A DNA stretch of 64,000 nt, from assembly GCA_964647625.1 (NCBI GenBank), contig CAZYHZ010000011.1, positions 1 to 64,000 on the forward strand, in the 5' to 3' direction. This DNA comes from DASRJG01 sp964647625 (lineage in GTDB: Bacteria; Acidobacteriota; Polarisedimenticolia; Polarisedimenticolales; DASRJG01). The first letter of the stretch is position 1, and every line of letters starts with the position of its first letter. A program made the position numbers and the translations under genes. The notes below the pieces were generated by a model that was not told where the DNA came from, did not search any database, and saw only the letters and a program-made list of their open reading frames with translations. Of the stretch, positions 26,862-34,435 are shown in pieces.

Positions 26862-27841
26862 TGCGTCGAATCCTGCGCCCGCTCCTGCTGCCCCTGCTGC
26901 GCCGCGCCGACGACGAGGTCGAGGTGAAATCGCGTGCGTTCAGCATCGCGACCGAGCGGGGCCGGTTCCTCGTCGCATCCGTCGGCCGGTCGTTCCTCGG
27001 CGGCTACCACGCCATGCTGCGCGCTCGATCGCTCGACGACGTGCGCGAGGCGGGAGGGCGGGTGGCGGTCCACTTTCAGCCGTTCTTCTTCGAAGGCGCG
27101 GCGATGGGCTATCTGCCGCGCGCTTACTACACGCCGTCCGTCGGACCCGAGACGGTCGAGCGGGATCTCCTCGCGATGGACCCGAGATTCCTTTATCTCT
27201 ACTACGTCGGTCTCGGGTTCTGGCACGGGTTCCGTCATCCTCGGCGCCCGGAGGCGCTCGAGGGGCTCGCGCGCCACCTCGACCCCTTCTACGTCCCGCT
27301 GTGCTACGACGGATTCGGGTTCAAGCTGGCGTTCTTCGACTATCCGTCGCGGCCTTCCGCGCTGCGTGTCCTCGATCGCGCGCCCGCGAATCGACGCGCC
27401 GCGATCCATCAGGGATTCGGGCGGGCGCTCTTTTTCGTCTGCATGGACGACGAAGACCGGTTCTCGCGGATCAAGTCCGACGTGTCCCCGGAGCATCGCG
27501 CCGATCTCGAGTCGGGCCGGTCGCTCGCGGTCGCGTTCACCGGACTCGACGAGCCGCGCCGCATCTTCGATCACCTTCATGCGGCGAAAGATCAGGCCGA
27601 GGCCGGGCTTCGCCTGCTCGGCGTGACGTGGGCGCTCACCGCCCGGCAGAGGAACGACGATCGCTACTTCGAGCGCTGCCTGGCCGGGCTCCCGGACGCG
27701 CAGGCGAGGTTTCTCCGCGGGCTTCCGAAGCTCTGCCTCGAGGCAGAGGGCGTATCGTCGGACTACCGGGAGTGGCGGGAGACGACTCAGGCGGCAGCGG
27801 TCGCGGCGCGCACGGCGTCCGAAGAGGTGCTTTGGACATGA
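26861..27841 (+). CDS. DUF1702 protein, enediyne UnbL (E3)-like
   Basis: A 326-residue soluble protein matching DUF1702 from memory of family members: VGRSFLGGYHAML, FFFEGAAMGY, YYVGLGFWHGF, LCYDGFGFKLAFF, IHQGFGRALFFV and the C-terminal ITPH-like region with LCLEAEGVSSDYREW. In actinobacterial enediyne clusters a DUF1702 protein (UnbL/E3) is one of the conserved warhead-cassette proteins of unknown function. The gene starts one base into the KS stop and ends overlapping the next start by 4 bp (ATGA), so it is locked into this operon. A link to polyene maturation is inferred from that association. Confidence 0.75.
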   Translation: MRRILRPLLLPLLRRADDEVEVKSRAFSIATERGRFLVASVGRSFLGGYHAMLRARSLDDVREAGGRVAVHFQPFFFEGAAMGYLPRAYYTPSVGPETVERDLLAMDPRFLYLYYVGLGFWHGFRHPRRPEALEGLARHLDPFYVPLCYDGFGFKLAFFDYPSRPSALRVLDRAPANRRAAIHQGFGRALFFVCMDDEDRFSRIKSDVSPEHRADLESGRSLAVAFTGLDEPRRIFDHLHAAKDQAEAGLRLLGVTWALTARQRNDDRYFERCLAGLPDAQARFLRGLPKLCLEAEGVSSDYREWRETTQAAAVAARTASEEVLWT

Positions 27842-29721
27842 GCGGTCTCTGGCGATTCGGGATCATGGCCGTGCTTCTGGCCGCAGGCTGGCTCGCTCTC
27901 CGGCCCGGTGGGGCGTCGTCCGTCGGGTCCGGCCTGTCGTTCGAGGAATGCGCCGATGCCGCGGGCCTGCACCACGTCCACTCGATGTGCCACCTCTCGG
28001 ACAAGCTCGGGAACATCATGCCGTGGCTGACGTCGGTCGGTGCGGCCGTGGCCGTCGCGGACGTCGATGGGGACGGCTACGTCGACGTCTACGTCACGTC
28101 GAGCGGGCGGGGGGATTCGAACCATCTGTTCCGGAATCGCGGCGATGGGACGTTCGAGGACATCACCGCCGCGGCCGGCGTCGGCGTGGGAAACCCGGAA
28201 GGGGCTTCGATGGCCGCGGTGTTCGGCGACATCGACAACGACGGCGATCCGGATCTCTACGTCGTGATGTGGGGCGCGAAGAATCGACTCTTCGAGAACT
28301 TGGGAGGCGGGAAGTTTCGCGACATCACCGACGAATCCGGAACGGGATTCTGGGGGTACGGGAACGGCGCGACGTTTCTCGACTATGACCGCGACGGCCG
28401 CCTCGACCTCTACGTCGGCAATTACTTTCCGGAATCGCTGCCCGACCCCGCGACGGGAAAGACGAAAAGGCTCGACCTGTGGGATCCGTTCACCACGCGC
28501 GTGATGCACGAATCGTTCACCCGCGCGCGAAACGGCGGGCGCAACGTGCTCTACCGGAATCTGGGCAACAACAAGTTCGAGGACGTCACCGAGCAGGCCG
28601 GGCTGTCCTACACCGGCTGGACTCTCGCCGTCGGCGCGGCGGACCTCGACAACGACGGCTGGCCCGACCTGTACGCGGCCGACGATTTCGGTCCGGACGA
28701 GGTGTATTTCAACACGGGAGCGACTGAGAACCCGCCCCGCTTCCAGCCGTTCATCGGCCGGGAGGGGCATCCGGCGATCGGCGACGATTGGTGGAAGGGG
28801 ATGAACGTCGACTTCGGCGACGTGGACGGCAACGGCTTTCTCGACATCTACGTCACGAACATCCTCGCCCCGCGCTACAAAACCGACGAAGGCAACATGC
28901 TGTGGCTGAACCTCGCCGATCCCTCCGCCCCGCACGGCCGCAAATTCGTCAACGTCGGAAAGAAAACGGGCACGCACGACGGAGGCTGGGGCTGGGGCGC
29001 CAAGTTCGCCGACTTCAACAACGACGGCCTGCTCGACATCCTCGAGGCCAACGGGTTCGTGACGGGGCCGGACCCGTCGAACACGTACTGGTACGACCTC
29101 CAGGAGATGGTCACGCAGCTCAAGAACGCGACCGCGGATGCCGCGGACTGGCCCGTGATGGGAGACCGGGACCTTTCGGGGTACGAGAGGAACCGGCTCT
29201 GGATCCAGCGCGAAAGCGTGCGGGGCGAGCTGCGCTTCGAGGAGGTCGCGGACGCCGCGGGCATCAAGGACCTCTACAACGGCCGCGGCGTCGCCGTGTT
29301 CGACGCCGACAACGACGGCGACCTCGACGTGTTCATCGCGAATCAGGGCAAGGTCGGCACGTTCTACCGGAACCGGCTCTATGCGAAAGACCGGCGGGAT
29401 CCGAGCCACTGGCTCGGCCTCGACCTGGTCGGCGATCCGAAGGACGCCGCGTCCTCCGGCGATCGCCGGTTTGCGTCGACCGCGGATGCGGTCGGCGCCC
29501 GGGCGAGCGTGGCGTGCGCGGGGGTGTCGCAGCGTCGTGACGTCCAGGGCGGCACCGGCTTCGCGTCCCAGAGCGACAGGCGGTTGTTCTTCGGGCTCGG
29601 CAACTGCGCCTCGCCGGATTCGATCGTCGTGACTTGGCCGAGCGGGCGCGTGCTGACGATCGACAAGGCCCGTGCCGGCTCGATGGTCGATCGCATGACG
29701 CGCGTTCAGGAGCAGCCTTGA
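27838..29721 (+). CDS. FG-GAP/ASPIC (CRTAC1-type) protein, enediyne UnbV (E4)-like
   Basis: A 627-residue exported propeller protein with one N-terminal hydrophobic helix (GIMAVLLAAGWLAL). Seven FG-GAP/VCBS calcium loops are visible: DVDGDGYVDVY, DIDNDGDPDLY, DYDRDGRLDLY, DLDNDGWPDLY, DVDGNGFLDIY, DFNNDGLLDIL and DADNDGDLDVF. The C-terminal ASPIC/UnbV module (VGARASVACAG ... RRDVQGGTGFASQSDRRLFFGLG) closes the protein. In enediyne clusters UnbV has this same ASPIC tail. It acts outside the cytoplasmic membrane, possibly anchored by the N-terminal helix. Tight overlaps on both sides place it in the same transcript as the KS genes. Confidence 0.8.
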   Translation: MSGLWRFGIMAVLLAAGWLALRPGGASSVGSGLSFEECADAAGLHHVHSMCHLSDKLGNIMPWLTSVGAAVAVADVDGDGYVDVYVTSSGRGDSNHLFRNRGDGTFEDITAAAGVGVGNPEGASMAAVFGDIDNDGDPDLYVVMWGAKNRLFENLGGGKFRDITDESGTGFWGYGNGATFLDYDRDGRLDLYVGNYFPESLPDPATGKTKRLDLWDPFTTRVMHESFTRARNGGRNVLYRNLGNNKFEDVTEQAGLSYTGWTLAVGAADLDNDGWPDLYAADDFGPDEVYFNTGATENPPRFQPFIGREGHPAIGDDWWKGMNVDFGDVDGNGFLDIYVTNILAPRYKTDEGNMLWLNLADPSAPHGRKFVNVGKKTGTHDGGWGWGAKFADFNNDGLLDILEANGFVTGPDPSNTYWYDLQEMVTQLKNATADAADWPVMGDRDLSGYERNRLWIQRESVRGELRFEEVADAAGIKDLYNGRGVAVFDADNDGDLDVFIANQGKVGTFYRNRLYAKDRRDPSHWLGLDLVGDPKDAASSGDRRFASTADAVGARASVACAGVSQRRDVQGGTGFASQSDRRLFFGLGNCASPDSIVVTWPSGRVLTIDKARAGSMVDRMTRVQEQP

Positions 29722-30743
29722 CGGGACGGCTGATTCCGCTTGCGCTCGGCGCCGTCATGCTCGCGGCGGCATGCTCGAAGGTGATCGGGCTTCCCGAGGT
29801 GCCGCCTTCGGTGACCCGCATCGACGCGGGACTGGAGAGCCTCGCCACCTTCTCGGACGAGTCGCGCGCGATCGCACGTCCGCTCAGCTCCGCCGAGCGC
29901 AGCCGGTTCGCCTCGGCGCCGCCCTCGGATCCAGTCGATCGCATTCGCTACGCGGCCGATCTCATCGCGTCGGGGAACGACGCCGCCGGCGTGGTGCTCG
30001 GCTCCGGCGTGATTCTCGACCGGCCGTCGGATCTGGTCGTCGGCAACGCGTTCCGGATGCAGGTCTATCGGGCGAAGCGGGCGTTCCTGTCGTCGGCGCG
30101 CGCGCGGGGCGATCGCTCCGCGACGCTGCCTGGTTTTCTGAGCGACGAGCCGCTGTCGACGCTCCGGAAGGCGGCGGCCGTGACGCCCTCTCGGGAGATC
30201 TCGGTGCAGATCGCTTTGGCTCACGTCGATCGGATGTTCCTCGATCCCGCTCTCGAGATTCGCGCTCCCGCATCGATCGACTCGGTGCACGAGCTGACCC
30301 GCGTGCTCGACCACGAGCCCTACTACGTCCCGGCGCTCGTCGGCCGCGGGCTCAATCATCTGAACCGGCCGCGAAAGCTTGTCTGGCCCGAGCATCCCGC
30401 CCCGCCCGAGGATGCGGCGAGCAAGGATCTCGCTCTCGCCGCCGCCGTGGGAGCCAAGGTCGGCGGCGCGTCGGACAGGGTCAAGGGTTTCCTGCTGCTG
30501 CTTCTGGGAGATGCGTACGCCCACGAAGGGCGGGCGGGCCTCGCGCGAAGCTGGTGGATGCTCGCGGGCGAGGCCACGGAAGATCGGACGGTGCACGAGG
30601 AGCTGGCGGAGCGCGCCACTTGGCCCGAGAAGGAGATGCCGGACCGGCTGGAGGCGCGCCTGGCCGCCCGGATGGATGATGTCGAGGCCCCCGTATCGGA
30701 CCTGTCGTTCCTGTGGGACGACGGAGCGCGAGGCCCGTGGTGA
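29718..30743 (+). CDS. Helical lipoprotein of the polyketide-like operon
   Basis: A 341-residue protein starting at TTG, overlapping UnbV by 4 bp. The N-terminus LGAVMLAAACSKV is a lipoprotein signal with Cys19 as the lipidation site. The mature part is mostly helical with TPR-like pairs (FLLLLLGDAYAHEGRAGLARSWW, VHELTRVLDHEPYYVPALVG). I do not recognise the family, and no counterpart belongs to the classical enediyne cassette. Its place between the UnbV-like and UnbU-like genes suggests a periplasmic scaffold for those two membrane-associated proteins. Confidence 0.65.
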   Translation: MTGRLIPLALGAVMLAAACSKVIGLPEVPPSVTRIDAGLESLATFSDESRAIARPLSSAERSRFASAPPSDPVDRIRYAADLIASGNDAAGVVLGSGVILDRPSDLVVGNAFRMQVYRAKRAFLSSARARGDRSATLPGFLSDEPLSTLRKAAAVTPSREISVQIALAHVDRMFLDPALEIRAPASIDSVHELTRVLDHEPYYVPALVGRGLNHLNRPRKLVWPEHPAPPEDAASKDLALAAAVGAKVGGASDRVKGFLLLLLGDAYAHEGRAGLARSWWMLAGEATEDRTVHEELAERATWPEKEMPDRLEARLAARMDDVEAPVSDLSFLWDDGARGPW

Positions 30744-31591
30744 CCGTCGCCGCGGAACGGCCGGCCCGGACGCTCGTCATCCCGAAAGCGGGGGATCCGC
30801 GCGTGACGCTGTCGGTGCTGCTGACCCTTTACACCGTCCTCGGACAAACGGTCCTCTACTTCAACCGCGACATCAAGCAGATCCTCCTGGCCGTGGTCAC
30901 CGCGTGCGCGGCCGAAGTCGCCTTCTCCTGGATCTTCTCGCGCGTTCTCATCGTTCCGATCTCGGCGTATATCACCGGGCTGAGCATCGGGCTGCTCCTC
31001 GAAAGCTACGACGCGCGGGTGTTCGTGCTCGCGTCGATCTGGGGGATCGCCTCCAAGTACCTCATCCGCGATCGCCAGGGCCATTTCTTCAATCCTTCGA
31101 ACTTCTCGGTCGTCGCGGCGCTCGCGTTGAGCCATGGGCTCGCGACCGTGGCGCCCGGCTCCCAGTGGGGCGGGAAGGCGTGGATCCCGATCGTCATCCT
31201 CGTCCTCGGCACGACGATGATGTACCGGGTCAAGCGCCTCGATCTCGCGCTTGCGTGGATCTCCGGCTTCGTCGTGATGGGCCTGCTGCGGATGGCACTC
31301 GGGCAAGGAGGCATCGTGTTCGCGCTCGGCCCGATGCTCAGCGGGGAGTTCGCGCTGTTCTCGTTCTCGATGCTCCCGGATCCTAAGACCTCACCGCACA
31401 CGCGGAAGGGCCGCATCCTCTGGGGGGCCGGAATCGCCCTCACGGACGGCGTGCTCCGGTACCTCGAGATCCGCTACTCGATGTTCTTCTCCCTCTTCGG
31501 GTTCTGTGCCGCGCTCCCGCTGTTCCGCCGCGTGTTCGGCAGCAACCGTGCCGAAGCCGAGCCATGGAAAACCATCGAGCGGCCGATATAG
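30740..31591 (+). CDS. UnbU-like membrane protein (RnfD/NqrB-related, enediyne E5-like)
   Basis: A 283-residue polytopic membrane protein starting at GTG, overlapping the lipoprotein gene by 4 bp. DPRVTLSVLLTLYTVLGQTV, SAYITGLSIGLLLES, the motif RDRQGHFFNPSNFSVVAALA and the C-terminal VLRYLEIRYSMFFSLFGF match the UnbU proteins of enediyne clusters, which are distantly related to RnfD/NqrB flavin- and quinone-linked subunits. The HFFNPSN loop corresponds to the conserved region near the flavin site in RnfD. Electron transfer to a membrane step of the pathway is inference. The stop TAG is the first three bases of TAGGGGAC at the edge of an assembly gap. Confidence 0.75.
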   Translation: MTVAAERPARTLVIPKAGDPRVTLSVLLTLYTVLGQTVLYFNRDIKQILLAVVTACAAEVAFSWIFSRVLIVPISAYITGLSIGLLLESYDARVFVLASIWGIASKYLIRDRQGHFFNPSNFSVVAALALSHGLATVAPGSQWGGKAWIPIVILVLGTTMMYRVKRLDLALAWISGFVVMGLLRMALGQGGIVFALGPMLSGEFALFSFSMLPDPKTSPHTRKGRILWGAGIALTDGVLRYLEIRYSMFFSLFGFCAALPLFRRVFGSNRAEAEPWKTIERPI

Positions 31592-31596
31592 GGGAC

Positions 31597-31696
31597 NNNN
31601 NNNNNNNNNNNNNNNNNNNNNNNNNNNNNNNNNNNNNNNNNNNNNNNNNNNNNNNNNNNNNNNNNNNNNNNNNNNNNNNNNNNNNNNNNNNNNNNN
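31597..31696. other. Assembly gap of 100 N
   Basis: Exactly 100 unknown bases, the conventional size for a scaffold gap of unknown length. It starts five bases after the UnbU-like stop. The left edge reads TAGGGGAC and the right edge AGGGGACTGTCCCCTA, so a repeated element with GGGGAC ends probably caused the break. Additional genes could be hidden here. Confidence 0.95.
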
Positions 31697-31712
31697 AGGG
31701 GACTGTCCCCTA
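31697..31712. repeat. GGGGAC palindrome, end of a gap-spanning repeat element
   Basis: AGGGGACTGTCCCCTA is palindromic apart from the central base pair. Together with TAGGGGAC on the other side of the gap (31589-31596) it forms inverted ends. The stop codon of the ABC permease (minus strand TAG, 31710-31712) lies inside it, as the UnbU-like stop lies inside the left copy. Confidence 0.6.
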
Positions 31713-32939
31713 CGCGCCGCGGAGGGTTTCGGCGATCGGCCGCTTCGAGGCGCGCCACACCGGGAGCATGGCGGCGGCAAGCGTCGCGAGAACCGACAGG
31801 ACGAACGCGAAGGCGACGATGCCCGGCACGATGTCAACCCCGCCGGTGAACGGGCGCGTCGCGCCCGGCGGCGAGGGGAACGGGATTCCGATCGCCGTCG
31901 CGGCGAGCGCGACGACGATGCCCAGCACGACGCCGAGCGCTCCGCCGAGGAGGCCCGTGATCAGGGCTTCGGTCATCAGGAGGCGCCCGATGATCCCGGG
32001 GCGGAGGCCGAGCGCCCGCAGTGTCGCCAGCTCCAGTCGGCGCTCGACGATCGACATGCCGATCGTGTTCGCGATTCCCAGGATCACGATCGCGGAGACG
32101 ATCAGCTTGATCACGTCCAGCTCGCGGCGGAACAGGCTGACGACCTGATTATGGAAGAGCGCGAGCTCGTACCACGGCTTGACCTCGAGATCCTCGCCCG
32201 ATGCGGCGAACGCCGTCTTCAACGCCGAGGCGACCGCATCGACGTTCTCCGTCCGGTCGAGCAGCACGACGATTTGCTCGACCCGGTCGTCGCCGAGCAG
32301 CTTCTGCGCGACCGGAAGCGGGACCTTGAGCGTCCAGTCGTCGTACTCCTTGAGCCCGCCCTCGAAGATCCCGCGAAGCGTCGCGGGCGCGGCGTTCAAC
32401 GCACCGGTTTCTCCGTTGGCGGCCAGCATGAGCGGTGTGTCCGGGGCCGCATCGATGCGCTCGGCCAGGCCGCGGCCGGCGATCACGCCGTTCGGGTCCT
32501 CCGGGGACAGCGGGCGGCCCTCGCGGATCGTCATGTGACGGCTGAACTCGGGATCCCGATCGGGCTCGACCCCGATCCCGACGAACGCGACGTACCGGTC
32601 GTCCCGCGAGATCATCCCGGTGAACTCGCGCCTGCGCGTCACGCGCGCCACGTGCGGCGTCTGCTCGATCAGCGCCACGATCCGGGCCGCCTCGCCGGCG
32701 GGAAGGAGGTACCGCCGGGGATCGCGGCGGTGGTTGTCCGTGTAGCCGGCGCGATAGACTTGGAGGTGGCCGTGCCGGCCGTGGATCGCATCCTCTCGCA
32801 GCTCGCGGAAGATGTTGTAGATGACGCCGCCGTTGACGATGAGCGCGGCACATCCGATCGCGATCGCCATCAGCGCGACCGATGTCCGGACGCGATTCCG
32901 GAAGACGTTCCGGAGCGCGAGCGCGACGAATAACTTCAC
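31710..32939 (-). CDS. ABC transporter permease (FtsX/MacB/LolC type)
   Basis: A 409-residue inner-membrane protein with one N-terminal helix (TSVALMAIAIGCAALIVNGG), a large periplasmic MacB-like core (about 45-270) and three C-terminal helices (LIVSAIVILGIANTIGMSIVERR, LITGLLGGALGVVLGIVV, IVAFAFVLSVLATLAAAML). ERRLELATLRALGLRP is the typical FtsX coupling loop. The start overlaps the ATPase stop by 4 bp. With the ATPase and LolA-like protein it forms a lipoprotein- or lipid-handling mechanotransmission system of the outer-membrane trafficking kind; the substrate is not known. Confidence 0.9.
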   Translation of the reverse strand: MKLFVALALRNVFRNRVRTSVALMAIAIGCAALIVNGGVIYNIFRELREDAIHGRHGHLQVYRAGYTDNHRRDPRRYLLPAGEAARIVALIEQTPHVARVTRRREFTGMISRDDRYVAFVGIGVEPDRDPEFSRHMTIREGRPLSPEDPNGVIAGRGLAERIDAAPDTPLMLAANGETGALNAAPATLRGIFEGGLKEYDDWTLKVPLPVAQKLLGDDRVEQIVVLLDRTENVDAVASALKTAFAASGEDLEVKPWYELALFHNQVVSLFRRELDVIKLIVSAIVILGIANTIGMSIVERRLELATLRALGLRPGIIGRLLMTEALITGLLGGALGVVLGIVVALAATAIGIPFPSPPGATRPFTGGVDIVPGIVAFAFVLSVLATLAAAMLPVWRASKRPIAETLRGA

Positions 32940-33613
32940 GGCCGTGGCTCCGCGACGCGGCCGTCCCGCAAGAAGAGCACGCGGCCGGCTCCGCGGATCA
33001 GCTCGGGGTCGTGGGTCGCATAAAGGAACGTCGTGCCGCGCTCGGTGTTCAACTCCCGGAGCAGCTCGACGACCGCCGCCCCGCTGGCCTGATCGAGGTT
33101 CGCCGTCGGCTCGTCGGCGAGGACGATGGCCGGATTGCCGGCCACGGCCCTTGCGATCGCGACCCGCTGCTGCTCACCGCCGGACAGCGCGGCCGGGCGA
33201 CGGTGCGATCGTCCGGTCAGGCCGACGCGCTCGAGCGCGCCGGCCGCCGCGCGCCGCCGCTCCGCGGCGCTCCAACCCTCGCGAAAGAGAAGCGGAAGCT
33301 CGACGTTCTCCGCCGCGGTCAGGACGGGGATGAGGCTGAACTGCTGGAACACGAAACCGACGCGCGCCAGTCGAAACTCGGCGAGCTCCGCCGGCGAGAG
33401 CCGGCTGAGATCGCGGCCGTCGATTGCGATCCGTCCCGACGTCGGCGCGTCCAGACCTCCCAGGAGATTGAGCAGCGTCGTCTTTCCGCTCCCCGAGGGG
33501 CCCGACAACGCGACGAACTCGCCGGGCTCGATACGAACCGACACGGCGTCGAGCGCCAGGAATCGCTGTTCGCCCGCGCCGTAGGCCCGGCTCACGGAAT
33601 CGGCGAGCAGCAT
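32936..33613 (-). CDS. ABC transporter ATP-binding protein (LolD/MacB type)
   Basis: A 225-residue ATPase. Walker A GPSGSGKTT, Q-loop FQQFSLIP, signature LSGGEQQR, Walker B IVLADEPT and switch His in ATHD are all intact. Length and motifs fit the LolD/MacB/FtsE branch that works with FtsX-type permeases, one of which follows with a 4-bp overlap. Start MLLADSVS shares one base with the stop of the LolA-like gene upstream. It powers the permease from the cytoplasmic side. Confidence 0.95.
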   Translation of the reverse strand: MLLADSVSRAYGAGEQRFLALDAVSVRIEPGEFVALSGPSGSGKTTLLNLLGGLDAPTSGRIAIDGRDLSRLSPAELAEFRLARVGFVFQQFSLIPVLTAAENVELPLLFREGWSAAERRRAAAGALERVGLTGRSHRRPAALSGGEQQRVAIARAVAGNPAIVLADEPTANLDQASGAAVVELLRELNTERGTTFLYATHDPELIRGAGRVLFLRDGRVAEPRP

Positions 33614-34434
33614 CAGTGCGATTCCAGCATCCGCTCGATCGGGACGTCGGGCGCGGTCCCGGAGCCCTTGCCCGCCAAGGCGGCGTCGCGCATCGGGAGC
33701 AGCCCTTCGGGGGTGAACGACGAGCCGGGGACGTCGAGTCGCCTCAGGTTCGAGAAGGTCAGCGTGCTCGACTCCTTCCACGAGCCGACGCTGTCGATCG
33801 ACAGCGTCATCGACCGGAGGCCCAAGGGGCCTTTCCGGAAATCGTGATACCGCACGACGCGAAGCAGCGCCCCGGGCCGGTCGTACTGCTCGAGCTTTCG
33901 CGGCTGGTTGGTCTTCTTCGCGACCCAGTAGAGCACGCGCGAGTACCGGAGGGCGTCGTCCCGCACCAGCTCGAGCCGGACGCAGGCCTCGCCGTCCAGC
34001 GGCTCTTCTCCGTCGAGCCGCACGGTGTAGCCGCGCAGGAAGTTCGTGCGGGCGATGTCTCCCGTCGCGACGTCGCCCGTTTGCATCTGCAGCACCGAAA
34101 GCTCCCACGGTCTGCTCGCCTTCGGGAGCAGCATCCAGTAGCGGTCTTCGGCCATGAGCATGAGCGTGCCGTACAGGGCCTCGGGTGCGCGCATCAGGAT
34201 CACCGTGCGGTCCTTTCCGCTCGCGATCATCGAGTACGACGCGTCGCGCTCGCTCTTGGTCCCATCGGTCTTGGTTCCGTGGATCGTGAAGTCGACCGCG
34301 TAGGCCAGCTCGGGATTTCGCACCGATTCGGCCTTTTTCAAGATTTGTTCCGCGCTCGGTCCCGAGGCCGCCACCGGCGCCGCGAGAGCCAGCGCCAGCC
34401 ACAGGAGCCCGATCCGGGACGTGACGCGCCGCAT
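33613..34434 (-). CDS. Outer membrane lipoprotein-sorting (LolA/LolB-fold) protein
   Basis: A 273-residue periplasmic protein with a signal peptide (SRIGLLWLALALAAPVAASG). AEQILKKAESVRNPELAYAVDFTIHG and the following strands (MLLPKASRPWELS, LRVVRYHDFRKG, STLTFSNLRRLDVP) match the outer-membrane lipoprotein-sorting protein family, a LolA-like half-barrel that shields lipid tails. It starts one base after the stop of the deiodinase-like gene and shares a base with the ATPase start, so the four genes are one operon. It probably receives the cargo moved by the ABC complex. Confidence 0.85.
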   Translation of the reverse strand: MRRVTSRIGLLWLALALAAPVAASGPSAEQILKKAESVRNPELAYAVDFTIHGTKTDGTKSERDASYSMIASGKDRTVILMRAPEALYGTLMLMAEDRYWMLLPKASRPWELSVLQMQTGDVATGDIARTNFLRGYTVRLDGEEPLDGEACVRLELVRDDALRYSRVLYWVAKKTNQPRKLEQYDRPGALLRVVRYHDFRKGPLGLRSMTLSIDSVGSWKESSTLTFSNLRRLDVPGSSFTPEGLLPMRDAALAGKGSGTAPDVPIERMLESH

Positions 34435-34435
34435 C

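Noticed and set aside
21853..31591. Operon considered as an aryl polyene or ladderane cluster
   Set aside because: The KS/ACP/KR/hotdog content is compatible, but the typical partners (ammonia lyase, adenylation or CoA ligase, glycosyl/acyltransferase with exporter) are absent, while three enediyne-cassette-like proteins are present.
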